A DNA stretch of 64,000 nucleotides from Neorhizobium sp. SHOUNA12A. Lineage in GTDB: Bacteria > Pseudomonadota > Alphaproteobacteria > Rhizobiales > Rhizobiaceae. Every line of letters starts with the position of its first letter. Positions within the stretch are counted from its first letter, which is position 1. The stretch covers positions 124,001-188,000 of the forward strand of contig NZ_JALBGV010000001.1 in assembly GCF_023006505.1 (NCBI RefSeq), read 5' to 3'. A model generated the notes under the pieces. The model did no database searches and was not told the origin of the DNA. It was given only the letters and a program-made list of their open reading frames with translations. The position numbers and the translations under genes are program-made. Below are positions 7,386 through 16,726 of the stretch, one piece after another.

Positions 7386-9344
7386 ATGTGCGGTTTTGCG
7401 GGGTTCGTCGGTGAGGCATACGGCTCCGGAAATCCGGAGGCCCTGTTGTCTTCCATGGCACACGCGATCGCCCATCGCGGACCGGACGGACAAGGCATTT
7501 TCACCGCTCCCGGCCTCGGCCTTACGCATGTCCGGCTGTCGATCGTCGGGCTTTCCGACGGCCAACAGCCGATGACGGATGCCGAGGCCCGCTTTACCAT
7601 CGTCTTCAACGGCGAGATCTTCAACTATGTCGAACTGCGCGACGAGTTGAAGGCGCGCGGCCTAACCTTCCGCACCGGCAGTGATACGGAAGTCCTGCTC
7701 CAGCTTTACGCGATCTATGGCGAAGCCTGTCTCTCGCGCCTCAACGGCGATTATGCCTTCGCCATCTGGGATCACCGCGAGCGCCGGCTGATGCTCGCCC
7801 GCGACCGGATGGGGGTCAGACCGCTCTTTTATACCGAGCACAAGGGTTCGCTGTATTTCGCCTCCGAGATCAAGGCGCTGCTGGAAGTGCCGGGCATCGA
7901 GGCCGAACTCGATCCCGTAGCGCTCGACCAGATTTTCACGCTCTGGACGCCGATCGCGCCGCGCACCGCTTTCAAGGGCGTTATCGAGCTCGAACCCGGC
8001 CACCTGATGGTCGCCAGGAACGGCCGAACCGAGACCCGGCCCTATTGGGTGCTCGATTTTCCGGATGCGGGCGATCACGCCGAAGCCGACCAGTCTGTCA
8101 GGGAAGAGGAATTGCGGGCGCTGTTGACCGATGCGACGCGGCTGCGCATGCGCGCCGACGTGCCGGTTGGCGCCTACCTCTCCGGCGGACTGGACTCCTC
8201 GCTGATCGCGGCACTCGCCGCACCGATGGCTCCGAATGGCCTCAACACCTTCTCCGTGACCTTCGACGATGCCGAGCACGACGAAAGCGCCTTCCAGCGA
8301 CAGGTCGCAGAAGCGCTCGGCACCCGTCATCACGCCGTCGCCAGCGGCTCGGCCGATATCGCCGCAAATTTCCCGGATGTGATCCGTTTCACCGAGCGGC
8401 CGGTCCTGCGCACCGCCCCTGCCCCGCTCTACCGCCTCTCGGGCCTTGTCCGCGATGCGGGCATGAAGGTGGTGCTGACCGGCGAAGGCGCCGACGAAGT
8501 ATTCGCCGGCTACGACATTTTTCGCGAGGCGCGCGTGCGCCGTTTCTGTGCCCGCCAGCCGGGATCAAAAATGCGGCCACATCTTTTCCGCAAGCTCTAT
8601 CCCTATCTGCCCGGGCTAAAGCAGCAGTCGGCGGAATATCTTGCCGCCTTCTTCGGCGCCGGCAACGATGCGGCCGACGATCCGCTGTTCTCGCATCGCC
8701 CGCGCTTCCGCTCGACGGCGGCCGCCAAGATCTTCTATTCCGACGATCTCCGCGCCACTTTGGGCACCTATGATGCCGCCGAAGAACTTGCCTCCCGCCT
8801 GCCGGAAAACTTCGGCCGCTGGCACCCACTGCATCAGGCGCAATATCTCGAAAGCCGCTTCCTGCTGCCCGGCTATATCCTGTCGAGCCAGGGCGACCGC
8901 ATGGCGATGGCGCATGGTATCGAAGGCCGCTTCCCCTTCCTCGACCACCGATTGGTGGAATTTGCCAGTCGCCTGACGCCGGGCATGAAGCTCAAGAGCC
9001 TCGACGAGAAGCACATCCTGCGCCGTGTCGCCGGGGACCTGCTGCCCGATGTCATCAGCAAGCGTCCGAAACAGCCCTACCGCGCACCGGACAGCCGTTC
9101 CTTCATCGGTAATAACGCGCAGGCCTATGTCGGCGAGATGCTCGGCGAACAGGCAATCGCTGCCTCCGGTCTCTTTAATCCGAAGGCCGTCGCAAAACTC
9201 CATCAGAAATGCCGCTTGGCCCCGGTCTCCGGGTTTCGCGACAACACCGCGTTTGTCGGCATACTGTCCACCCAGCTCTGGCTGAAGGGTTTTACCCGAT
9301 CCGCTGCGGACGAGACGCATCCCGTTCGTAAGGCTGCTTATTAG
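7386..9344 (+). CDS. asnB: Asparagine synthase (glutamine-hydrolysing), polysaccharide-locus type
   Basis: A 652-residue class-II amidotransferase. Catalytic C2 directly follows Met1 (MCGFAGFVG), with glutaminase motifs HRGPDGQG and FNGEIFNY; the synthetase domain has the PP-loop SGGLDSS near 266-272 and a later GEGADEVFAGY. It makes an amide from an acid using glutamine and ATP. Because it sits at the head of a surface-polysaccharide locus it may amidate a sugar acid rather than serve asparagine supply, as AsnB-like enzymes often do in such loci; that is inference. Upstream spacer 7281-7385 shows no clear promoter. Confidence 0.88.
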   Translation: MCGFAGFVGEAYGSGNPEALLSSMAHAIAHRGPDGQGIFTAPGLGLTHVRLSIVGLSDGQQPMTDAEARFTIVFNGEIFNYVELRDELKARGLTFRTGSDTEVLLQLYAIYGEACLSRLNGDYAFAIWDHRERRLMLARDRMGVRPLFYTEHKGSLYFASEIKALLEVPGIEAELDPVALDQIFTLWTPIAPRTAFKGVIELEPGHLMVARNGRTETRPYWVLDFPDAGDHAEADQSVREEELRALLTDATRLRMRADVPVGAYLSGGLDSSLIAALAAPMAPNGLNTFSVTFDDAEHDESAFQRQVAEALGTRHHAVASGSADIAANFPDVIRFTERPVLRTAPAPLYRLSGLVRDAGMKVVLTGEGADEVFAGYDIFREARVRRFCARQPGSKMRPHLFRKLYPYLPGLKQQSAEYLAAFFGAGNDAADDPLFSHRPRFRSTAAAKIFYSDDLRATLGTYDAAEELASRLPENFGRWHPLHQAQYLESRFLLPGYILSSQGDRMAMAHGIEGRFPFLDHRLVEFASRLTPGMKLKSLDEKHILRRVAGDLLPDVISKRPKQPYRAPDSRSFIGNNAQAYVGEMLGEQAIAASGLFNPKAVAKLHQKCRLAPVSGFRDNTAFVGILSTQLWLKGFTRSAADETHPVRKAAY

Positions 9345-9451
9345 CTCTTGAAAATCTTCAATTAACTTAAAATTCACGACAATTCGGCATGATCGCCAGA
9401 GTGTGTCCAATTGTAGGTTCTTTCGCTGTGGCGGGAGAGCGGAGGTAGTCC

Positions 9452-11095
9452 ATGTACGAGCCGAAGGAGCCACATACTCGGCGGTCGGCATCGGCCCGGG
9501 CGTTGCGTTATCGCAGCGACTATCAGAGCTCACTCCTGAACCACCCTCTCCTCGAAGAGGAAGAACCCGAAGAACAGCCCCCCGCGCGCCATCCGCCTCG
9601 TCCTTCTTCAGCACCTGACTATCGACCCCGTTCGGATTATCATCGCCATCCGCTCGCCTATGAACGGGAAGATGACGACCGGATGCGATACGAGGACATT
9701 CCGTTTGAAAAACGGATCGAGGCACAGCTTCACAGCCTGACGGATATCCATTTCACCGATATCATCCGCTGGCTACGCAAGGGCTTTCTGCGGATCATTG
9801 CCGCCGCGATCCTCGGCGCCGTGCTCGCGCTGCTTTACGCCGCCATTGCCTCGCCGCGCTATACGGTCAGCACCGAGATCATCATCGATCCTTCCAACCT
9901 CAACGTCGTTTCCGACGATGTCTTCTCCGCCAACCCGCAGCGGGACTCCCAGCTTCTGGAGGTCGAGAGCAAATTGCGGGTGCTGACGTCTCGCAACGTG
10001 CTGACCAAGGTCATCAACGATCTCAACCTCACCGAAGACCCGGAATTCAACCGCCCCGGACGGCTCGACGGCCTGCGCAACCTCATTTCGTCGCCGTCCG
10101 CGCCCGAGGACAGGCAGTTGAGCGTCCTGCGGCAGCTCGAAAAGCAGGTTACCGCGACCCGCGACGACGGCTCGTTCGTCGTCGTCCTTTCCGTATGGAC
10201 GGGAGACGTCGACAAGTCGATCAAGCTGTCGAACGCGATCGTCTCGGCCTTCGAAGGCGAACTGTTCAAATCCTCCTCGGCCAGCGCCGGCCAGCTTGCA
10301 ATCGGCCTCAACAGCCGGCTCGACGAACTGCGCCGCTCCGTCACGCAAGCCGAGGAGAAGGTCGAGCAGTTCAAGCGCCAGAACGACCTGCAATCGACGG
10401 CCGGCGAACTCACCAGCACCCGTATTTCCGGCGCGCTCGACACCCAGGTTCTCGACGCCCAGCAACGGCTGATTCAGGCCGATACCCGCTATAAGCAGCT
10501 GCAGGCGGCCTATGCCGACAGGCGGGTTGCGAACTCGGCTGTCTTCGACTCTGCCACCATGGTCACCCTGCGCGCCAGCTATAGCGCCTTGCAGCAGCAG
10601 ATCAGCTCGATGACGCTCGTCTATGGCGCCCGCCACCCGCGCCTGGTCGCTCTGCAGTCTGAACTTGCCTCCGTCGATCGCGCGATCTCAGAGGAAGCTG
10701 CCCGTCTTCTCCAGTCCGCCAAGACCGATGTGGATCAGGCAAACAACGCTCTTCAGGAACTGCGCCGCAAGTCCGACGCTTCGCGCTCGACCGTGTTTAC
10801 CGAAAACGACGCCCAGGTGCGCCTGCGCGAGCTTGAGAGGGATGCCCGTTCCAAGGCAGCCGTCTACGAAACCTATCTGTCGCGAACGCACCAGATCAGC
10901 GAACGTCAGCAGATCGATACCAGCAATGTCCGCGTGATTTCGCCGCCGGTGCCGCCGCAATCGAAGAGCTGGCCGCCAAGCTCGCTGCTGCTGATGGTCG
11001 GCGGCGCTTTCGCCGGCGCCGTTTTCGGCGTGCTGATGGCACTCACATTCGGCCTGTTCGGCCATATGCGCGAAGCCGGCCGCGAATTCGCCTGA
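9452..11095 (+). CDS. Wzz/GumC-type polysaccharide chain-length protein without kinase domain
   Basis: A 547-residue inner-membrane protein with a long, Arg/Pro/Glu-rich, probably disordered cytosolic tail (1-110), a first membrane helix at about 111-133, a periplasmic Wzz domain followed by extended coiled coil (roughly 260-450), and a second helix near 508-530 just after the PPVPPQSKSWPP proline motif. The ATG at 9452 has GGAGG upstream. It would set chain length or guide export of the polymer. Unlike ExoP or Wzc it stops after the second helix, with no C-terminal tyrosine kinase or Walker motifs, so any BY-kinase partner is encoded elsewhere. Confidence 0.85.
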   Translation: MYEPKEPHTRRSASARALRYRSDYQSSLLNHPLLEEEEPEEQPPARHPPRPSSAPDYRPRSDYHRHPLAYEREDDDRMRYEDIPFEKRIEAQLHSLTDIHFTDIIRWLRKGFLRIIAAAILGAVLALLYAAIASPRYTVSTEIIIDPSNLNVVSDDVFSANPQRDSQLLEVESKLRVLTSRNVLTKVINDLNLTEDPEFNRPGRLDGLRNLISSPSAPEDRQLSVLRQLEKQVTATRDDGSFVVVLSVWTGDVDKSIKLSNAIVSAFEGELFKSSSASAGQLAIGLNSRLDELRRSVTQAEEKVEQFKRQNDLQSTAGELTSTRISGALDTQVLDAQQRLIQADTRYKQLQAAYADRRVANSAVFDSATMVTLRASYSALQQQISSMTLVYGARHPRLVALQSELASVDRAISEEAARLLQSAKTDVDQANNALQELRRKSDASRSTVFTENDAQVRLRELERDARSKAAVYETYLSRTHQISERQQIDTSNVRVISPPVPPQSKSWPPSSLLLMVGGAFAGAVFGVLMALTFGLFGHMREAGREFA

Positions 11096-11100
11096 AGCTT

Positions 11101-12198
11101 CTACTTCTTCGGAACCAGCGCCTCGTGCAGTTCCGGCAGCCACGACTTGGTGGTGGGGTCCCAGGGGCCGAATTCGTGCGACGCGAAATCCCAGTAGGCC
11201 CAGCTCATGCCGCGTTTCTCGACCTCTTCCCGGATGATCCGAGTATAGGTCACCCGGTCGGGATAATAGGCGAGCGAATTGGAGCCGAACTCACCGACGA
11301 AAATCGGGCGATCGTTCTTTTTCCCCCACTCGACCGCCATGTCGAGAGGCGTCCTGATCTCCTCGATCTGCGCCTTTTCGCAGCAGGCCGTTCCGAGCCA
11401 GGGTCTGGATCCTTCTATCCAGCTGGCGCCCTGCATCGTGAACTTGAACGGTGCGTAGTTGTGTATGGTGACGATCAGGCGGCGGTCGTCGGCCGGGATT
11501 GCGAACTTATTTAGCCCCCAGGCAGTGCTCCACTCTGCCGGATCGACAATCAAGAAGCGGTGGGGATTTGTCCTGCGGATCATCGCAAGCGCCTGGGCGA
11601 GCAAATCGTTCCAGACCTCCTCCGTCTTGCCGTGCGGTTCGTTGTAGATCTCAAACAGCACCTTGTCGTTGGGCAGGCTCTGATATCGCCGTGCAAGCTG
11701 TTCCCAGATCGACAGGAAACGCTCGCGGCTCTTCTCAACACCGATCGCGACCTCCTCCGCCTCCAGAGGATCGCCATCCATCTCATGATAATGGTGGAAG
11801 TCGATGATGATATTGAGACCCCGGGACAGTGCGTTGTTGATCGCAAAGTCGACGCGCTTCATGAAAGGCTCGTCGAGCTTGTAGGGCTCCGAGACGGCCG
11901 TATGGCTGCTGAAACGGACTGGCAGCCGAATGGTCTGGAACCCGCCCTCCCTGACTGCCGCGAACAGCTCCGTGGAAAGCCGCCCTCCCCAGGCGCCCTC
12001 ACTCGGCGCCTCCAGCGTTCCCCCGAAATTGACCCCTCGCCCCAGCGCCTTGGCTTGATCGGCCGCGGTCAGTCCGGCGATTTCGGGCGCGCGGGCGTCC
12101 GAAAATGGTTTCAGCACGAAATTCTGCGCCTGCGCACCGGCAATCCCGAGCGCCATCAGCATCAGAGATCCGGCAAGCCGCGCCACCATCCTCAGCAT
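11101..12198 (-). CDS. Glycoside hydrolase family 5 endoglucanase-like enzyme
   Basis: A 365-residue secreted glycosidase. A signal peptide is visible (MLRMVARLAGSLMLMALG, cut near AQA-Q at 24-25), followed by a TIM barrel with GH5 landmarks: FHHYHEM, acid/base E187 in IYNEPHG, HNYAPF and nucleophile E303 in FVGEFGS. It would cut beta-linked glucan or the exopolysaccharide made by this locus, in the periplasm or outside. It is convergent with the wzz-like gene (5-bp gap). Polymer trimming or clearance is the likely role, by analogy with ExsH/ExoK-type depolymerases, although those belong to other families. Confidence 0.85.
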   Translation of the reverse strand: MLRMVARLAGSLMLMALGIAGAQAQNFVLKPFSDARAPEIAGLTAADQAKALGRGVNFGGTLEAPSEGAWGGRLSTELFAAVREGGFQTIRLPVRFSSHTAVSEPYKLDEPFMKRVDFAINNALSRGLNIIIDFHHYHEMDGDPLEAEEVAIGVEKSRERFLSIWEQLARRYQSLPNDKVLFEIYNEPHGKTEEVWNDLLAQALAMIRRTNPHRFLIVDPAEWSTAWGLNKFAIPADDRRLIVTIHNYAPFKFTMQGASWIEGSRPWLGTACCEKAQIEEIRTPLDMAVEWGKKNDRPIFVGEFGSNSLAYYPDRVTYTRIIREEVEKRGMSWAYWDFASHEFGPWDPTTKSWLPELHEALVPKK

Positions 12199-12481
12199 TC
12201 AAGATCTCCAGTCGTCTGTAAAAGAGCGCCGTCGGATTGCTTCATGACGGGCAAAGTCCGGTTCGACGCAGGTAAGGTCAAGCAACCGGGCGGAAGTTTA
12301 TCCGGTTATGATGAACGCCCGGAATATCACACGGCCGCACTTTCGCGTCGCGGGCCCTCCAAACCAGACGCCCAATCGCTCTCGACGAACCTCGCAGCAG
12401 CCGTTGCCGGGATATGGATGCTGGCGAGATTCGGCGGTTTCTGTTACGATTCGCGCGCGAAGAGAACGCGGCGGCGGATGG

Positions 12482-13789
12482 ATGGCGAGAGACACGGACG
12501 AAGTTGCGTCTTCTGGAAATTTTGGCGCAGCGTTACTGTTTTGCTGCGTCGGGTGCTTCTACTGGATCACCCTGACGCCTTTCGTCGACACCAGCCTTAA
12601 TCCTGCCCTCGCGAAGCCTGCTCTCTGGAGCCAGCTGCTCGCCTATATGCTGTTCCTGATCGTGGTTGTCTATGCGATGACCCCGAGGGTGCGGAGCGTC
12701 ATCTTCCAGCCCCGCCTGCTGCTTGCGTTGGTATTCGGATGGCTGTTTCTGACGGCGGCGCTTTCCGTGGATCCTCTCGGGGCCGTGCGGCGCGTCCTGA
12801 TTGCCCTCACCGTCTGCATCAGCGCCAGCGCATTTCTGATGTTGCCGAAGGGCGAAAACCAGTTTGCAAGGCTGGCCGGCGGCGGCGTGATGCTGATCGT
12901 CGGCCTTTGTTATTTCGGAGTGCTGTTTCTCCCGAGCCTCGCCATCCATCAGCTGACCGATTTTCTCGAGCCCCAGCATGCGGGGCGCTGGAAGGGAATT
13001 TACGTCCAGAAGAACGAGACGGGCGTCGTCATGGCGCTCTCCTGCTTCGTCGGCATCTATCTGATGTCGGCCTGGTCTCGGATCATCGGGCTGCTCCTGA
13101 TCGCGGCAAGCTGCCTGTTCCTGCTGAAGACCGGTGCCAAGACTTCGACCGCGATGCTGCCGGGCATCTTCCTCCTCAGTATTTTCTTCGAGCGCTGGCG
13201 CTGGATCCGCATTCCCGTCGTCTTCGGCGGGGTCGGCCTGCTCAACCTGGCCACCGTCGGCGTGTCCACCATCGCGCCGCTGCGGGAGATCGTCGCGGCA
13301 ACGGGTATCGACACCACCTATACGGCACGCGCCGATATCTGGCGGCTGGCGCTGGATGCTATTGCACAGCATCCGATCACCGGTTATGGCTTCGGCTCGT
13401 TCTGGGGCGCAGAGAGCCTCGTCAACAGCGATATGCGCACCTTGAATTGGGCCGTGCGCGCGGTGGATGCCCACAATGCCTATGTCGATGCCGCCATGAA
13501 CGCCGGCATACCGGGATTGATATTGATGGTGATATGGGTCTTGGCTACTCCCCTTAAAAATCTGGCGGCAATCGACGCCGCAAAGAATTTCACGCCGCTC
13601 ACGAGGCTTTTTTTGAGGATCTGGCTTTTCTCGATCTTTCTGGCTTGCCTCGAAAGCATCTTCCTCGCACGGTCGGGACCGATCTGGTTCACGATGATGG
13701 TTGCCATGTTCGGCCTTGGCTACCAGGCGCGCTACCGCATCATAGCCTCCAGGAAGGCGGAGCCTGCGTATGGACCAGCGTACGCCTGA
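12482..13789 (+). CDS. ExoQ/Wzy-like polysaccharide polymerase (O-antigen ligase domain)
   Basis: A 435-residue protein with 10-12 predicted membrane helices and the Wzy/WaaL domain. The segment GRWKGIYVQKNETG is close to the GRWxGxxxxKN signature of ExoQ-type polymerases, and a periplasmic loop carries TARADIWRLA and HNAYVDAAM. It joins repeat units at the periplasmic face of the inner membrane. I chose the ATG at 12482 (MARDTDEVASS); the frame opens further upstream (12308) but that part has no membrane or domain character. It overlaps the downstream glycosyltransferase by 20 bp. Confidence 0.83.
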   Translation: MARDTDEVASSGNFGAALLFCCVGCFYWITLTPFVDTSLNPALAKPALWSQLLAYMLFLIVVVYAMTPRVRSVIFQPRLLLALVFGWLFLTAALSVDPLGAVRRVLIALTVCISASAFLMLPKGENQFARLAGGGVMLIVGLCYFGVLFLPSLAIHQLTDFLEPQHAGRWKGIYVQKNETGVVMALSCFVGIYLMSAWSRIIGLLLIAASCLFLLKTGAKTSTAMLPGIFLLSIFFERWRWIRIPVVFGGVGLLNLATVGVSTIAPLREIVAATGIDTTYTARADIWRLALDAIAQHPITGYGFGSFWGAESLVNSDMRTLNWAVRAVDAHNAYVDAAMNAGIPGLILMVIWVLATPLKNLAAIDAAKNFTPLTRLFLRIWLFSIFLACLESIFLARSGPIWFTMMVAMFGLGYQARYRIIASRKAEPAYGPAYA

Positions 13790-14585
13790 AATGTCTGAGC
13801 AAGCACCTGCAAAACAACGGCGAACCTCAGTCTTCGGCATCGAGTTCTCCACCTGGGACGCCGGCAGGATCGTCGATGCCATCGTCACTGAACCGGTTCC
13901 TGCCGGAGAAGGCCTACGGCTGCTGGTGACCGCCAACCTCGATCACATCGTGCAACTGAACAGGAATGCCGCCTTCAAGGCCGCCTACGACAAGGCCTGG
14001 CTGACAACTGTCGACGGAGCTCCCGTCTTCCTCTATGCGCGGCTGCGTGGGCTCGACGTCCCCGGCCGCATCACCGGCGCCGATCTGTTCCCCGAGATCA
14101 TCGAGCGCCTGAAGCCGGGCATACACCGGCCCCTGCTTTTATGCTCAAGCGAAACCACCGCTGCTATCCTGGATGAAAAACTGCGCGCGCTCGGCCTTTC
14201 CGAACACGTCATCGTCACGGCACCGCCGGCCTTCGAGCGGAACGAGGTGTTTGGCCGGGAATTGGTGTCCAAGCTCCGGGAAAACCGGGTGACCCATATC
14301 TTCTTCGGCATCGGTGCCCCGAAGTCCGAGATCTGGATGGACAGGCACCGCGCCGATCTTCCCGATTGCTACGGCTTCGGTTTTGGCGCCGGGCTCGACT
14401 TCTATGCCGGCGTCAAATCGCGTGCTCCGGTCTTCCTGCGGAAAGCTGGGCTGGAATTCCTCTGGCGCGTGGCGACCGAACCGCGCCGCCTGGCACGACG
14501 ATATTTCGTCACGTCCTGGGCGTTCTGCTGGGCCGTCTACAAGGATCTGACGAGCGACCGCCCGGACACGGATAAGACCCGTTAG
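13770..14585 (+). CDS. WecG/TagA/CpsF family glycosyltransferase (GT26)
   Basis: A 271-residue member of the WecG/TagA/CpsF family, which transfers an N-acetylmannosamine-type sugar to a lipid-linked intermediate at the cytosolic face of the membrane. Visible family motifs are VTANLDHIV, TVDGAPVFLYARL, GIGAPKSEIWM, GFGAGLDFYAG and the C-terminal GLEFLWRVATEPRRLARRY. The start at 13770 follows AAGGCGGAG by 8 bases; a second ATG at 13791, directly after the polymerase stop, is possible. It shares its stop region (TTAG, 14582-14585) with the convergent deacetylase gene. Confidence 0.88.
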   Translation: MDQRTPEMSEQAPAKQRRTSVFGIEFSTWDAGRIVDAIVTEPVPAGEGLRLLVTANLDHIVQLNRNAAFKAAYDKAWLTTVDGAPVFLYARLRGLDVPGRITGADLFPEIIERLKPGIHRPLLLCSSETTAAILDEKLRALGLSEHVIVTAPPAFERNEVFGRELVSKLRENRVTHIFFGIGAPKSEIWMDRHRADLPDCYGFGFGAGLDFYAGVKSRAPVFLRKAGLEFLWRVATEPRRLARRYFVTSWAFCWAVYKDLTSDRPDTDKTR

Positions 14586-15355
14586 GCGACCCCAATCCGC
14601 TTCAGCGTATCGATCACGGTCTCGACCTTGATGCCGCGCCGGCGCACCTTGTCGACCACTTGCGAGAAGAAAGCCGGCGAACAGCCGATATTCGTCGGGT
14701 CTTCACGCACGTCGTGGGTATAGAAGATCAGCCAGCCGCAGCGCCGCTCGACGTCGTCCAGCATCCTGTCGATCGACGCTGAGTTGTTGCTGCAGTCATA
14801 GAGTTCCTGCGCTTTCAGATGGGCGAGATCGATGAGGCCGGAATTGGTGCCGACCTTGATGCCCCGCAAGCCCGGATAGTGGTGCATCAGCGCCAGCTTG
14901 GATGGAACCGAAATCATCCCGAAAGGATAAGCGAACGAAACCGGCCTTGCAGAGCCGACGATCCGGGCGATCTCTTCATCATTCCGCCCGACATCGGCCA
15001 TCAGATCACGACGCGGCGTCTTCTGGACGTTGATATGGCCATGCGTATGGCCGCCGATCTCGTGTCCCCGGTCCGAAAGCGTCGCGACCATCTCCTCATC
15101 GACGATCAGCTGGCCGTTTTCGACGCGCTGCATCAGGCCGCTCGCGAGATAGAACGTGCCGAGCATGCCCGCATCCTCAAGAGCGGGCGCCGCATTTTCG
15201 AAGACCGAGACAGGAAAGTCGTCGAACGTGAAAGCAACGACAGGCGCATCCAGCTTCAACAGGTGCGGGCGAAAATAGACGTGCCGCCCGATCTTGCGGG
15301 ATACGCCTGCCAGTATCTCCGAACCGGACATTTCCCAGAGTTTCGGCTTTTTCAT
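14582..15355 (-). CDS. Polysaccharide deacetylase (CE4/NodB-like)
   Basis: A 257-residue NodB-homology protein with the CE4 metal triad visible: D45-D46 in TFDDFP and H103/H107 in GGHTHGH, plus the AYPFG motif. It would remove N- or O-acetyl groups from a polysaccharide. No signal peptide is evident (MKKPKLWEMSGSE), so it may act in the cytosol on lipid-linked precursors, or the true export signal is atypical. It is convergent with the WecG-like gene, sharing 4 bp, and is read in the same direction as the upstream GT4 gene 49 bp away. Confidence 0.85.
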   Translation of the reverse strand: MKKPKLWEMSGSEILAGVSRKIGRHVYFRPHLLKLDAPVVAFTFDDFPVSVFENAAPALEDAGMLGTFYLASGLMQRVENGQLIVDEEMVATLSDRGHEIGGHTHGHINVQKTPRRDLMADVGRNDEEIARIVGSARPVSFAYPFGMISVPSKLALMHHYPGLRGIKVGTNSGLIDLAHLKAQELYDCSNNSASIDRMLDDVERRCGWLIFYTHDVREDPTNIGCSPAFFSQVVDKVRRRGIKVETVIDTLKRIGVA

Positions 15356-15404
15356 CTACCCCCATCCATTGCAATCGGATCTCCCAGAGCCTGAAAACAT
15401 AACC

Positions 15405-16601
15405 TCAAATACTTACGGTTGTCTCAACCTCAGGCACCGCAGAAATGGCACTTCCCGCTATCCCTGCGGCCTGAAGAAGATGAATGAACCTTTCGGCCGA
15501 TTTCTCGACGCTGAACTCCGCTGCGCGGGCCTGGAGAACTGCGCTTTCGAGCGGGTGGTCAAGTGTCCCGGCCATGGCCTCCGCAAGCGCGGCCGCGTCG
15601 CCGACCGGCACCAGCCGCCCAAGCCTGCCGCCCTCCAAGATCTCGCGCGGCCCATAAGGCGCATCCGTCGCGACGACCGGTACGCCACAGGCCATGGCCT
15701 CGATCAGCGCGTTCCCCAGCCCCTCGTGCGAGGAGGACGATACGAAAAGCGAAGCCTGCGACACGACAGACAACGGGTCTGGATCGTGTCCCGGCAGGCT
15801 GACATCCGCCGATAGGTTCCTGGCTTCGATCAAGGCTTCCAGATTGCCGCGCTCATCACCTTCTCCGACGATCGTCAGCCGCGCGGCGCGCGTCCGCCTG
15901 AGTTGCGCGAAGGCCTCGATCAGCGTCGCGTATCCTTTTTCCGGAGAGAGCCTGCCGACCGAGACGATGTGGCCCGGTTCCGGGGCGCGGCCAAGTTGTC
16001 CGATCCGCTGCCGCATCTGCGGTGTCAGAACGGCATTGGTTCCAAGATTGGCAACCTTCGCCGCCGGCACTCCAAAACGGTCGATGAGATCGTTTCGCGC
16101 ACCCGCCGTCAGCGTCAGCACGAGATCGGCGCGCGGATAGGCAAACCGGATCAGCCTGTAGGCCAGCCGGTTCTGCCAGTAGGGATCACCCGTTCGTGCC
16201 TGCAGGGGGCTTGCCACCTCCCGCAAGACGATCGATGGCCGCGTTTCCTTCGCAAGCCCTCGGGAGGCAAGGATCACCAGAACGTTCGCCGCCGCCTCGG
16301 AAGACACCAGCGCCCTGGGGCGCCCCGTGGCCAATAACCGTCTCAATGCCGCGGGCGCGAAGGCAAGGCGCAATTTGCGGCCATTGCCGAGATCGATGAC
16401 AGGCACGTCGGAGCGAATCAGCTCCCGCAAGGGACCCGAACTCTGAAGCGTGACGATTGCGCTCGGAAATCCCTGGGCCTGCAATTCGTTCGCCAGCAGG
16501 ATGGCGTCACGCTGAGCACCGCCGCCATCGAAACCGCGAACGAGAAAACAGATTCGGGCTGCGATCGGATCAACAATCCGAGAGCTATTCATAATCATCA
16601 C
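15405..16601 (-). CDS. GT4 family glycosyltransferase
   Basis: A 398-residue GT-B fold enzyme. The N-terminal half holds the acceptor site (LVRGFDGGGAQRDA) and the C-terminal half shows glycosyltransferase-1 motifs: SVGRLSPEKGYATLIEAF, IVGEGDERGNL, SSSHEGLGNALIEAMACG and PVVATDAPYGPREIL. It should add a sugar from a nucleotide donor to the lipid-linked repeat unit in the cytosol. Start is ATG at 16601 with a second in-frame Met at codon 2 or 4. It diverges from the flippase gene over a 125-bp spacer and probably forms one unit with the deacetylase. Confidence 0.85.
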   Translation of the reverse strand: MMIMNSSRIVDPIAARICFLVRGFDGGGAQRDAILLANELQAQGFPSAIVTLQSSGPLRELIRSDVPVIDLGNGRKLRLAFAPAALRRLLATGRPRALVSSEAAANVLVILASRGLAKETRPSIVLREVASPLQARTGDPYWQNRLAYRLIRFAYPRADLVLTLTAGARNDLIDRFGVPAAKVANLGTNAVLTPQMRQRIGQLGRAPEPGHIVSVGRLSPEKGYATLIEAFAQLRRTRAARLTIVGEGDERGNLEALIEARNLSADVSLPGHDPDPLSVVSQASLFVSSSSHEGLGNALIEAMACGVPVVATDAPYGPREILEGGRLGRLVPVGDAAALAEAMAGTLDHPLESAVLQARAAEFSVEKSAERFIHLLQAAGIAGSAISAVPEVETTVSI

Positions 16602-16726
16602 ATGCCCTATGATTATTGCGTTTGTTCCTGCTAAGGAAGGATCTGCATCACTCCCGGCAACGATCCGGCCTACCCTAGAGGGTTAGCGGTTAATTCTGAC
16701 CAAATGCATATTATTGGGCGACGAAA

